Positions 34,475-42,617 of a stretch of DNA of 64,000 nt are shown here, piece by piece (the first letter of the stretch is position 1; the number at the start of each line of letters is the position of its first letter). The DNA comes from Ancylobacter gelatini. Its GTDB lineage: Bacteria; Pseudomonadota; Alphaproteobacteria; Rhizobiales; Xanthobacteraceae. The notes under the pieces are model-generated. The model searched no databases. It saw nothing but the letters and a program-made list of their open reading frames with translations, and was not told the DNA's origin. The stretch covers positions 1 to 64,000 of the forward strand of contig NZ_JAKVIL010000007.1 in the NCBI RefSeq assembly GCF_022601675.1. The letters run 5' to 3'. Both the position numbers and the translations under genes were made by a program.

Positions 34475-35599
34475 CTACCTCCGCTCACGATAGGTCTGGC
34501 CGAGCCTGTGGGTGATCGCCGCCTGGCTGATTTCCCCGTCGAAGCGGCCTTCCCCATCCGTGCAGGGCAGCCAGCCGATATCGCCGCGAAACATGTTCGA
34601 CACGGCGGTGCGCAGATTGTCGTCGAGGGAGACGCTCGTCGCCGGCGTCATGGCGCTTTCGAGCGTGGCGGCCGGCACGCCGGCGGACAGGCGCGCCTGC
34701 GTGACGTAGCCGACCGGCCGTCCCGCGCCATCGAGCACGGTGAGGTGCTCCCGGCCCTGCGCGTTCATGAGGGCGAGCGCCTCCTCCACCGTCCGGTCCT
34801 GGGACAGCGCGGGAGCGTCCGCCACGCGCGCCGAGCCGACCCGGATCAGCGCGAGCCGCTTCAGCTCGCGGTCCTTGCCGACGAAATCGGCGACGAAATC
34901 GCTGGCGGGGTGCGCGAGCAGTTCGTCCGGCGCGGCGAACTGTTCGAGCCGGCCGGCCCGGAACAGCGCGATCTTGTCCGCCATCTTGACCGCTTCGTCG
35001 ATGTCGTGGCTGACGAACACGATGGTCTTGCGCAGCCGCTGCTGCATCGCCAGGAACTCGTCCTGGATGGATTCCCGGTTGATCGGGTCCACCGCGCCGA
35101 ACGGCTCGTCCATGATCAGCACCGGCGGGTCGGCGGCGATGGCGCGGGCGACGCCGACGCGCTGCTGCTGGCCGCCGGACAGTTCGGCGGGATAACGATG
35201 CAGGAAGTGGCCGGGCTCGAGGCCCACCGTCGCCAGCACCTCGGCGGCGCGGCGACGGGTGCGCGCCTTGTCCCATTTCAGCAGCCGGGGAACGATCGAG
35301 ACGTTCTGCTCGATCGTCATGTGCGGGAACAGGCAGATCTGCTGCACCACATAGCCGATCGAGCGCCGCAGCTCGGCGATGTCGAAATCGTCGAGATCGC
35401 GGCCATTGATGCGGATGGTGCCGGAGGTGCGCGGGATCAGCCCGTTGAGCATCTTCAATATGGTGGTCTTGCCGCAGCCCGAGGGGCCGAGCAGCACGCA
35501 CGTCTCTCCCGCCGCGATCCTCATGCTGACGCGGTCGGCCGCGAAGGTGTCGCGGTTGTTCGACGAGAACACCTTCGAGAGATTTTCGATATCGATCAT
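34475..35599 (-). CDS. ABC transporter ATP-binding protein with C-terminal CBS domains (ProV/OpuA type)
   Basis: A 374-residue ATPase. Walker A is GPSGCGKTT (residues 38-46), the signature LSGGQQQR and Walker B VLIMDEPFG follow, and SHDIDEAVKMADKIALF is the switch region. The C-terminal third (about 245-370) forms a CBS pair with EALALMNAQGREHLTVLDGAGRPVGYVT. In OpuA the CBS pair senses ionic strength or a nucleotide and gates transport. It overlaps the first permease gene by four bases. Confidence 0.95.
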   Translation of the reverse strand: MIDIENLSKVFSSNNRDTFAADRVSMRIAAGETCVLLGPSGCGKTTILKMLNGLIPRTSGTIRINGRDLDDFDIAELRRSIGYVVQQICLFPHMTIEQNVSIVPRLLKWDKARTRRRAAEVLATVGLEPGHFLHRYPAELSGGQQQRVGVARAIAADPPVLIMDEPFGAVDPINRESIQDEFLAMQQRLRKTIVFVSHDIDEAVKMADKIALFRAGRLEQFAAPDELLAHPASDFVADFVGKDRELKRLALIRVGSARVADAPALSQDRTVEEALALMNAQGREHLTVLDGAGRPVGYVTQARLSAGVPAATLESAMTPATSVSLDDNLRTAVSNMFRGDIGWLPCTDGEGRFDGEISQAAITHRLGQTYRERR

Positions 35600-36264
35600 G
35601 AGGCGCCTCCCGCGCGGCGGCGCAGGCCGGGAGAGGTGAGAAGCCGCTGCACCTGCAGCAGCACCAGGTCGATGAGCACGGCGAGCAGCGCGATGGCGAC
35701 GGCGCCGGTGATGAGCTGGCGCGGATCACTCTGGGCGATGCCGCGGCTGATGAGGCGCCCGAGGCCGCCCGCGCCGACATAGGCCGCGACCGCCGCCACG
35801 CCGATATTGGAGACGACGGCGATACGCACCCCGGCCATGATCATCGGTACCGCCATCGGCAGCTCGATCCAGAACAGGCGCTGCCAGGGCCGCAGGCCGA
35901 TGCCGCGCGCGGCCTCCATCAGGGCGCTGTCGAGGCCGGAGATCGCGACATAGGTGTTCCGCACGATCGGCAGCAGCGAATAGAGCACCACGGCGACCAC
36001 GGCCGGGACGGTGCCGATGCCGTGGCCGATCGGCGAGAGGATCGGAATCAGCACGCCGAACAGGGCAATCGAAGGTATCGTTAGAAGAACGGTCGCAGCC
36101 CCGAGCACAATTCTTGAAGCGATGCGGCTTGAGCAGATGATGATGCCGAGCGGAACGCCGGTAAGGATCGCAATGAATACAGAAGAAAATACGATGACGA
36201 TGTGCTGGATCGTTAGATCGAGCAGGGTCGAAAAATTTTCTACTATGTATGTCAATATGTCCAT
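35596..36264 (-). CDS. ABC transporter permease, OpuB/YehW type
   Basis: A 222-residue inner-membrane permease, first gene of the operon on this strand. It shows EAARGIGLRPWQRLFWIELPMAVPMIMAGVR, the permease docking loop. Its start-proximal 150 bases use noticeably more A and T (for example TTTTCTACTATGTATG on the other strand) than the rest, unlike its neighbours. The operon order on the minus strand is permease, ATPase, permease, binding protein, PuuE-like, M20 hydrolase, all closely spaced. Confidence 0.92.
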   Translation of the reverse strand: MDILTYIVENFSTLLDLTIQHIVIVFSSVFIAILTGVPLGIIICSSRIASRIVLGAATVLLTIPSIALFGVLIPILSPIGHGIGTVPAVVAVVLYSLLPIVRNTYVAISGLDSALMEAARGIGLRPWQRLFWIELPMAVPMIMAGVRIAVVSNIGVAAVAAYVGAGGLGRLISRGIAQSDPRQLITGAVAIALLAVLIDLVLLQVQRLLTSPGLRRRAGGAS

Positions 36265-36499
36265 TGGCGGATCAGGTCTGCATCGCGTCTTTTCATGGTT
36301 ATGATGTTAGCGTGCCATGAAAGAGGCGCCTCGCGCATTTACGACGGGATTTATCGCGAATCCGCACGACTTGATCGCTTTGACGGCGCAATTCCACCTT
36401 GACCATAAAATGGGCAAGCGGGCTTTTGTCGGCGATGAAACGCGGGGCGCGGCGGGTTGTCGGCTATGATCCTCGCGATCGCGAATCGGTATTCCCAGC
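36265..36499. promoter_or_regulatory. Divergent promoter region between ABC operon and LysR gene
   Basis: 235 bases, richer in A and T than the flanks near 36265-36310. A LysR gene points away on the plus strand, and the transport operon starts on the minus strand, so the LysR protein probably binds here. No single site was clear by eye. Confidence 0.4.
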
Positions 36500-37375
36500 A
36501 TGAACATCGAAGCCTTGCGGAGCTTTCTGCACGTAACCGAAAGCGGCAGCTTCAGTCTCGCCGCGCTGAAGATCGGGGTGATGCAGTCGACCGTCTCGGC
36601 CCGGATTCACTCTCTGGAAGAAGAGCTGGGCGCTTCTCTGTTCAGCCGCTCGAAAAGCGGCGTCGTGCCGACGGCGGCGGGCCGCGAATTCAAGGCCTAC
36701 GCCGAAAAGATCGTGCAGAACTGGGACCAGGCGCGCCAGCAGGTGGGCCTGCCCAAGGGGTATTCCGGCATCTTCCGTCTCGGCGGGCCGGTCACGCTGC
36801 AGGACGATCTCAGCATCGCCTGGGTGGCGTGGATGAAGCGCCACGCCCCGCATGTCGCGCTGCAGATCGAGGCGGCGCGCTCGGAGGTGCTGACCGAGGC
36901 CATCCTCTCCGGCACGCTCGACGCCGGCATCATGTACCTGCCCATGCATCGCCCCGGGCTGGTCGTCGACGTGCTGCTGCACGAGAACCTGACCCTCATC
37001 GCCCATGCCGAGGCCGCGGCCGACTGGCGCAGCCATTACGTCAGGGTGGAATGGGGCGACGATTTCCGCGGCGGCTTTTCGGAAGCCTTTCCGGATCTTC
37101 CCGCTCCGGTGCTCTCGGTCGGGCTCGGGGCGCTGGGGCTTAAATATGTGCTGGCGCTCAAGGGCGCGGCCTATCTGCCGCAGAGCCTCGTCGCCGGCCG
37201 CCTCGCCGCCGGCGAACTGGTCGCCGTTGCCGGGGCGCCGGTGTTCCGCCGGCCGATCTACATCGTCTACCCGGCCAAGCCGCGCGAGCCGGAAACCCAG
37301 CACCTCGCGCTGGAGGGGCTCCGCAGCCTCGCCGCCATGCCGGGCGACGCCCCCCGCGACCAGGACGACGCCTGA
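36500..37375 (+). CDS. LysR-family transcriptional regulator
   Basis: A 291-residue LysR protein with the helix-turn-helix FLHVTESGSFSLAALKIGVMQSTVSARIHSLEEELGASLF at about residues 9-48 and an effector domain from about 90. It is divergent from the betaine-type ABC operon, whose activator or repressor it probably is. Its tail runs convergently toward the hydantoin operon, with 34 bases between. Confidence 0.92.
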   Translation: MNIEALRSFLHVTESGSFSLAALKIGVMQSTVSARIHSLEEELGASLFSRSKSGVVPTAAGREFKAYAEKIVQNWDQARQQVGLPKGYSGIFRLGGPVTLQDDLSIAWVAWMKRHAPHVALQIEAARSEVLTEAILSGTLDAGIMYLPMHRPGLVVDVLLHENLTLIAHAEAAADWRSHYVRVEWGDDFRGGFSEAFPDLPAPVLSVGLGALGLKYVLALKGAAYLPQSLVAGRLAAGELVAVAGAPVFRRPIYIVYPAKPREPETQHLALEGLRSLAAMPGDAPRDQDDA

Positions 37376-37409
37376 GCCGGTGGACCGGCCGCCCGGCCCG
37401 GGCGTCGCG

Positions 37410-38333
37410 TCAGACCAGCGGCCCCGCCTGCTCGGCGATGAGGCTGTATTCGCGCGGCCGGCGGTAGCGGGAGAAGTCGAAATTCACCTTCCGGCAGATG
37501 TCGATCATGTCGAGATCGGCCCGGTGGATGATCACCTCGTCCTCCTGCGAGGTCGCGAGCGCGGCGATCTCCCCGCTCGGCGCGATGATGCAGGAGCCGC
37601 CGAGCAGATGCTGGCCGTCCTCGAAACCCGCCTTGGCCGCCGCCGCGACCCACACCGTGTTCTGATAGGCGCCGGCCTGCATCGGCAGGTGGTTGTGGAA
37701 CATGCGCAGATGCGCCAGCGAGGGCGCCTCTTCCAGCTGCACCGGCGTATTGTAGCCGATGAGCACCACCTGCGCCCCGTTGAGGCACAGCATGCGATAG
37801 GTCTCCGGCCAGCGCCGGTCGTTGCACAGCGCAAGGCCGATGCGCGCGCCGCGGAAGCCGTAGACCGGAAAGCCGAGATTGCCCGGCTCGAAATAGCGCC
37901 GCTCGAGATGCACCGTGGTTCCGGGTTCCGGCATTTCCGAACCCGGTACGTGGATCTTGCGGTAGCGCCCGATGATCTCGCCCCCGTCATCGACCAGCGC
38001 CATGGCGTTGAACCGGCGCTGGCGGTTGCCGTCCCGCACCAACTCCGAATAGCCGAGCGCGAAGCCGATGCCGAGCTTGCGCGCGGCGTCGAACAGCGGG
38101 CGCGTCTGCGGGCCGGGCATCTGCGTCTCGTAGAACACGTCGATGTCGCTTGCGGGCAGGTCCCAGCGCGGAAAGAAGGTGGTGAGCGCCATTTCCGGGA
38201 ACACGGCAAGGTCGGCCCCCGCCAGCGCGGCGCGCTCAAGCAGGGCGACGAGCCGCTCCACCACCTCGCGGCGCGAGGTGCTGCGCTGGACCGGGCCGGT
38301 CTGGCAGGATGCGAGCGTCAGGAAGCGCGCCAT
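37410..38333 (-). CDS. N-carbamoyl-D-amino-acid hydrolase (nitrilase superfamily)
   Basis: A 307-residue carbon-nitrogen hydrolase with the catalytic triad Glu47 (FPEMALTTFFPRW), Lys126 (RYRKIHVPG) and Cys170 (LALCNDRRWPE). The FPRW and CNDRRWPE surroundings match D-carbamoylases of hydantoin pathways. It cleaves N-carbamoyl-D-amino acids to the D-amino acid, CO2 and ammonia. The start overlaps the upstream hydantoinase gene by 16 bases, as in a coupled operon. It is last in the operon of oxidase, RidA, hydantoinase and carbamoylase. Confidence 0.93.
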   Translation of the reverse strand: MARFLTLASCQTGPVQRSTSRREVVERLVALLERAALAGADLAVFPEMALTTFFPRWDLPASDIDVFYETQMPGPQTRPLFDAARKLGIGFALGYSELVRDGNRQRRFNAMALVDDGGEIIGRYRKIHVPGSEMPEPGTTVHLERRYFEPGNLGFPVYGFRGARIGLALCNDRRWPETYRMLCLNGAQVVLIGYNTPVQLEEAPSLAHLRMFHNHLPMQAGAYQNTVWVAAAAKAGFEDGQHLLGGSCIIAPSGEIAALATSQEDEVIIHRADLDMIDICRKVNFDFSRYRRPREYSLIAEQAGPLV

Positions 38334-39745
38334 GGCTGGGTCTCCTCGAGCGGTCTCATAAGGGTTGCCGGGTCCGCCGCCCGGCGGGGTACGAAGCGGC
38401 CGGCGGGCGGCAGGGAACTGAGCGTGCCGCGGTCGAGCACGAGGGTCCCGCGCACCAGCGCCGTTTCCGGCTTGCCGGTGATCGCGTGCCCTTCGAAGGG
38501 GGTGAAGCCGACATGGGACTGCAGCGCCTCGGCGCGGATCTCCCAGCGGTGCCCGGGGTTCCACAGCACGAGATCGGCGTCGAGGCCGATGGCGATCGCG
38601 CCCTTGAGGTGATCGAGCCCATAGGTCTGTGCCGCCGCGCCGCCGGCAAGGTCCAGATAGCGCGCCAGCGAGAGCCGCCCGGTGACCAGCCCTTCGGAGA
38701 ACAGCAGCGGCAGCCGCGTCTCCAGCCCCGGCACGCCGCTTACCGCGCGGTCGAAGCGCGCGGTCTCGCCCTCTTTCAGCTTGTCGCTCAGCCGATAGGG
38801 CGAATGGTCGGATGACCAGAGCCGGATCGCGCCATCCTCCATCGCCTGCCACAGCGCGGCGTTGTCGGCGCTCGTGCGGGCGGGCGGGGCGAAGATGTAG
38901 CGCGCGGCTTCCGCGTCCGGCGCGTCGAGCCGCGCCCCGGTCAGGAACAGATATTGCGGGCAGGTCTCGCCGATGATCGCGACGCCGCGCCCGGCCGCGC
39001 GCACCACCTCGTCGAGCGAGGCGCCCGACGAGACATGCACGATGACGAGGCGCGCCCCGGTCACCTCCGCGAAGGCGGCGACGCGGTGGGTCGCTTCCCG
39101 CTCGGCGACGGCGGCATGGGCGAGCGTGTGATAGCGCAGCGCGACATCCCCGCGCGCCAGCAGCCGGTCGCGCATCCGCTCGATGATCGCGTCGCTTTCG
39201 GCATGAAGCATGACGGTGACGCCGTGCGCCCGGGCTTCGTCCATCATGGCGAGCAGGCGGCGGTCGCTGACGGCGAAACCCTCATAGGTGAGGAACGCCT
39301 TCACCGAGGGTACGCCCTGCCGGACCAGATCGGGCATCTGCGCGTCGATGGCGCCGCTTTGCTCGGTCACGACCGCGTGCAGTCCGTAATCCACCACCGA
39401 CCTGCCCCGTGCCAAGGCCTGCGACCGGGCGACGGCGTCGAGCGTGCTCATCTGCGGGCCGGGCATGGCGAAGGGCACGATGCAGGTGGTGCCCCCGAAC
39501 AGGGCGGATGCCGAGCCCGAGGCGAAGCCGTCCGCCGTCGTCGCGCCGCCCCAGGACGGCTGGTCGAGATGGCAATGCGCGTCGATGCCGCCCGGCAGCA
39601 CCCAGCGCTCGCGGGCATCGATGATCGTCGCGCCGGAAAGGTCGGTGCCTAGCGCCGCGATCTTGCCGCCCTCTATGGCGATGTCGATCGTCCGCCAGCC
39701 ATCCGGCAGGCCGACCCGGCCACCCTTCACCACGATTTCATGCAT
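38318..39745 (-). CDS. hydA: D-hydantoinase / dihydropyrimidinase
   Basis: A 475-residue cyclic amidohydrolase with all metal ligands: His57 and His59 (GGIDAHCHLD), the carboxylated Lys149 (SVKAFLTYEG), His181 (VMLHAESD), His237 (VIVHVSSG) and Asp313 (SSDHSPY). It opens 5-substituted hydantoins or dihydropyrimidines to N-carbamoyl amino acids, which the next gene product can hydrolyse. Contrast the protein at 26102, which has lost two of these ligands. The RidA gene ends 73 bases before its start. Confidence 0.94.
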   Translation of the reverse strand: MHEIVVKGGRVGLPDGWRTIDIAIEGGKIAALGTDLSGATIIDARERWVLPGGIDAHCHLDQPSWGGATTADGFASGSASALFGGTTCIVPFAMPGPQMSTLDAVARSQALARGRSVVDYGLHAVVTEQSGAIDAQMPDLVRQGVPSVKAFLTYEGFAVSDRRLLAMMDEARAHGVTVMLHAESDAIIERMRDRLLARGDVALRYHTLAHAAVAEREATHRVAAFAEVTGARLVIVHVSSGASLDEVVRAAGRGVAIIGETCPQYLFLTGARLDAPDAEAARYIFAPPARTSADNAALWQAMEDGAIRLWSSDHSPYRLSDKLKEGETARFDRAVSGVPGLETRLPLLFSEGLVTGRLSLARYLDLAGGAAAQTYGLDHLKGAIAIGLDADLVLWNPGHRWEIRAEALQSHVGFTPFEGHAITGKPETALVRGTLVLDRGTLSSLPPAGRFVPRRAADPATLMRPLEETQPWRAS

Positions 39746-39818
39746 GAGCGTCCTGTCCTTCCGTCGGCGGTTCCGGCGTCATCAGCGGCGCGCCGTCGTT
39801 CGCGCGGCCGGCGGTCGC

Positions 39819-40175
39819 TCAGAGTGCGGCCGTCACCATGATCTCGACGCGGTATTTCTCGCCGGCCATGCGCGCTTCCACCGTCGCGCGCACCGGCATC
39901 GCCGCCGGATCGATCCACGCGTCCCAGACCCCGTTCATCAGGTCGAAATCGGAGATGTCGCGCAGCCAGATCACCGCGCTGAGCACGCGGCTCTTGCTGG
40001 TGCCGGCGAGGGCGAGATAGTGGTCGATCTTGGCCAGCGTGTTGCGGGTCTGCTGCACCACGTCGACCTCGATGTCGTCCGAGGTCATGCCGGCGAGATA
40101 GACGGTGCCGTTGTGGGTGAGCACGCGGCAGAAGCGCGCGCCGTTGTCGATCCGGTTTATGTCCATCGGCACCAT
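39819..40175 (-). CDS. RidA-family protein in the hydantoin operon
   Basis: A 118-residue RidA-like protein. It shows VYLAGMTSDDIEVDVVQQTRNTLAKIDHYLALAG, then SRVLSAVIWLRDISDFDLMNGVWDAW and PVRATVEARMAGEKYRVEIMVTA, with the Arg in VRATVEA typical of the family. RidA proteins hydrolyse imines and enamines. It follows the FAD-oxidase gene by three bases, which suits deamination of the imino acid that such an oxidase releases. ATG 40175 or the in-frame ATG 40166 could start it. Confidence 0.92.
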   Translation of the reverse strand: MVPMDINRIDNGARFCRVLTHNGTVYLAGMTSDDIEVDVVQQTRNTLAKIDHYLALAGTSKSRVLSAVIWLRDISDFDLMNGVWDAWIDPAAMPVRATVEARMAGEKYRVEIMVTAAL

Positions 40176-40178
40176 CCG

Positions 40179-41345
40179 TCAGTGGGTTGCAGGCGCGTCG
40201 AAGCGTGTCGGCGCGAGATCGTTCTCGGTGAGGCCGAGCCGGGCGAGGTCGTCGGGCACTCCCTCGCTCCGCAGCAGGGAGGCGGCGAGGCGGGACAAGG
40301 CGGGCGAGGTCTTCACCCCGTAGCCGCCCTGTCCGGCGAGCCAGAAGAAGCCCTCCGCCGCTGGATCGAAGCCCGCCACGGGAGAACCGTCCGGCGCGAA
40401 GGTCCTGAGCCCCGCCCAGGAATGCGACACCCGCCGCACCCGGAGGGTGGTGGCGCGCTCCAGCCGTTCCACGCCTATCGCGACATCCATGTCGTCGGCA
40501 TAAGCATCCATCGGCGCGGACGGCGTGGCGTCCGAGGGCGAGACGAAAAGCTGGCCGGCATCGTTCTTGAAATAGAATTCGTCGCCGACATCGTTCACCA
40601 GCGGCCAGGCGCGTATGTCAATTCCCTCGGGCGCGGGGATGTTGAAGGCGGTGCGGCGAAGCGGAGCGAGGCCGAGCGGGCGCACGCCGGCCATCCCGGC
40701 GATCTCGTCGGCCCAGGCGCCGGCCGCGTTCACCACCACGGGCGCGACATAGGCGCCGGCCGCCGTCTCCACCCGCCACGCGCCGCCGATGCGCTCCAGC
40801 GCGGTGACGGCGGCATTGACCTCGATCCGGGCCCCGCGCCGCCGCGCCCCGCGCAGGAAGCCCTGGTGCAGGCCGTGGACGTCGACCTCCATCGAGTTCG
40901 GCTCGATGAAGGCGCCGGCGAGATAGTCCTCCCGCAAAACCGGCACGCGCCGCCGCGCCTCCTCCGTGCTGATCCGGCTCATGCTGGGAACGAGGGCCCG
41001 CCCACGTTCCAGCTCTGCCGCCAGCCGGTCCATCTGGTCGGCGCGGGCAATGGTGATCATGCCGCGCGGCAGCAGGATGTCGTGGTCGCAGAAGCCGGCC
41101 GGCGGCGCCGACAGGAAGTCGCGGCTGCCGAGTGCCAGTCGGCGGACGATGGCGCTGCCGTAATTCTCGGTAAAGCTCGCGGCCGAGCGCCCGGTCGCGT
41201 GAAAGCCGCAGGACGCCTCGCGTTCCAGCAGCACGACGGTCCGGCTCCCGGCCATCTCGAACGCGGCACCGGCACCGGCGATGCCCCCGCCGAGGACGAT
41301 GATGTCAGCCGAGGCGATAAGCCCGCAGGGGGTGCTGGCGGCCAT
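40179..41345 (-). CDS. FAD-dependent oxidoreductase, D-amino-acid oxidase/dehydrogenase type
   Basis: A 388-residue DAO-family flavoprotein. The FAD-binding motif IIVLGGGIAGAGAAFEM starts at residue 15, and FHATGRSAASFTENYG and VVVNAAGAWADEIAGMAG are the family blocks; the C-terminal GYGVKTSPAL closes the FAD site. It oxidises the alpha-amine of an amino acid to the imine. As first gene of the operon with hydantoinase and D-carbamoylase it most likely handles the D-amino acid they produce. There is no signal peptide or membrane anchor. Confidence 0.92.
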   Translation of the reverse strand: MAASTPCGLIASADIIVLGGGIAGAGAAFEMAGSRTVVLLEREASCGFHATGRSAASFTENYGSAIVRRLALGSRDFLSAPPAGFCDHDILLPRGMITIARADQMDRLAAELERGRALVPSMSRISTEEARRRVPVLREDYLAGAFIEPNSMEVDVHGLHQGFLRGARRRGARIEVNAAVTALERIGGAWRVETAAGAYVAPVVVNAAGAWADEIAGMAGVRPLGLAPLRRTAFNIPAPEGIDIRAWPLVNDVGDEFYFKNDAGQLFVSPSDATPSAPMDAYADDMDVAIGVERLERATTLRVRRVSHSWAGLRTFAPDGSPVAGFDPAAEGFFWLAGQGGYGVKTSPALSRLAASLLRSEGVPDDLARLGLTENDLAPTRFDAPATH

Positions 41346-41566
41346 GAAACGTCAACGTCGCTGGTGGTGAACGGTGGTGCATGTGCATCAATCGTCGCTC
41401 AGCTAACATCGAAATATTGAATTTTGCAATCGTATGATATCGAAAAAATAATTGACAACATTATCATGTTCAATACGCGCATGTTCGCGGATCAGGCGCG
41501 GACGGCGCGCGCCTGACGGTCCCGCCGGCCTTCCCGCAGGCGACGACACGGAGACCCGAAGCCGCG
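41346..41566 (-). promoter_or_regulatory. AT-rich promoter region of the hydantoin operon
   Basis: The stretch 41395-41475 is strikingly AT-rich against the GC-rich surroundings. It contains the palindrome AACAT-TATC-ATGTT (41457-41470) and, on the minus strand, TTGTCA about 17 bases before ATACGA, a plausible -35/-10 pair. The oxidase-led operon starts just downstream, and the LysR gene at 41567 ends just upstream. Confidence 0.5.
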
Positions 41567-42466
41567 TCAGGCGTTGAAGTGGCCGCGGTGGGCGTGGAAC
41601 AGCCGGCTGATGAAATCCATGACGATGCGCACGCGGGCAATGTCGCGCTGCGATTCATGAACCACCAGCCACCAGGAGCGCGTGAGCCGCACGGTGTCGG
41701 GCAGCACGGGCGTCAGATCGGGGAATTGGGCGCCCAGGAAATGCGGCAGTACCGCCAGTCCCGCACCGGAACGCGCGGCATTCATCTGCGCGATGATGCT
41801 GGAACTCTGGAAGGTCGCCCGCGCGCCGCGCGCGGCCTCGTCGAGATAGTCGAGTTCGGCGGTGAAGATCAGGTCGTCGATATAGTCGATGAAGCGGTGG
41901 CGCTTCAGGTCGTTGGCATCCCGGATCGCGGGCGCGTCCGCGAGATAGTCGGCGCTGCCATAGAGGCCCAGCGAATAGTCCGTGAGCTTGCGGGTCGCCA
42001 GCCGGCCCTGTGTGGGAATGGCCAGCACGATGGCGAGGTCGGCCTCGTGCTTGGTGAGGTTGAACAGGCGCGGCATGGCGACCAGTTGCACCGTGAGATT
42101 GGGATAGGAATCCAGCAGCGGGCGCAGGTGGCGGGCCAGGAAGAAGGCGCCCACGCCGTCGGGAGCGCCGATGCGCACCGTCCCGCCCGCCGACAGGTCG
42201 CGCCCGCCGATCTCTTCCTGTGCCAGCAGGATCTGGTTCTCGACGATCTCGGCCGCTTCCATCAGCCGTTCGCCGGCGGCGGTCAGCGTGACGCCGGACG
42301 GGCTGCGTTCCACGATCTTCGTGCGCGCGGCCTCCTCCAGCGCCGTGAGGTGGCGGCCGATGGTCGAATGCTTGACCCCGAGCGCGGCGGCCGCGCCCGA
42401 CAGCGTGCCGACCCGTGCCACGGCGAGCAGGGCGCGCAGGTGTTCCCAGTTCGGCGTCGTGCTCAT
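41567..42466 (-). CDS. LysR-family transcriptional regulator
   Basis: A 299-residue LysR protein. Helix-turn-helix: LLAVARVGTLSGAAAALGVKHSTIGRHLTALEEAARTKIVERS at about residues 13-55. It is divergent from the dehydrogenase at 42618 and upstream of, but same strand as, the oxidase operon. Either target is possible; the 151-base divergent gap favours the 42618-48934 group, and the AT-rich region beyond its stop favours the oxidase operon. Confidence 0.9.
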   Translation of the reverse strand: MSTTPNWEHLRALLAVARVGTLSGAAAALGVKHSTIGRHLTALEEAARTKIVERSPSGVTLTAAGERLMEAAEIVENQILLAQEEIGGRDLSAGGTVRIGAPDGVGAFFLARHLRPLLDSYPNLTVQLVAMPRLFNLTKHEADLAIVLAIPTQGRLATRKLTDYSLGLYGSADYLADAPAIRDANDLKRHRFIDYIDDLIFTAELDYLDEAARGARATFQSSSIIAQMNAARSGAGLAVLPHFLGAQFPDLTPVLPDTVRLTRSWWLVVHESQRDIARVRIVMDFISRLFHAHRGHFNA

Positions 42467-42617
42467 GCTGCTTCGCTCGTCATCTGTCGCACACTCGGCG
42501 TCAGGCTAACCTGTTTGTCGAAAGATGCACAACGGGTGGTCAAAATTTGGGGATATCTGTCCATCATTCGAGAGGGTATCCCTAGGGCAACAGAACAGAA
42601 GTCGAAGGGGAATCGCT

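Noticed and set aside
32798-35782. Long plus-strand open frame antisense to the betaine ABC operon
   Set aside because: Same shadow effect; the minus-strand genes show clear ABC motifs, this frame none.
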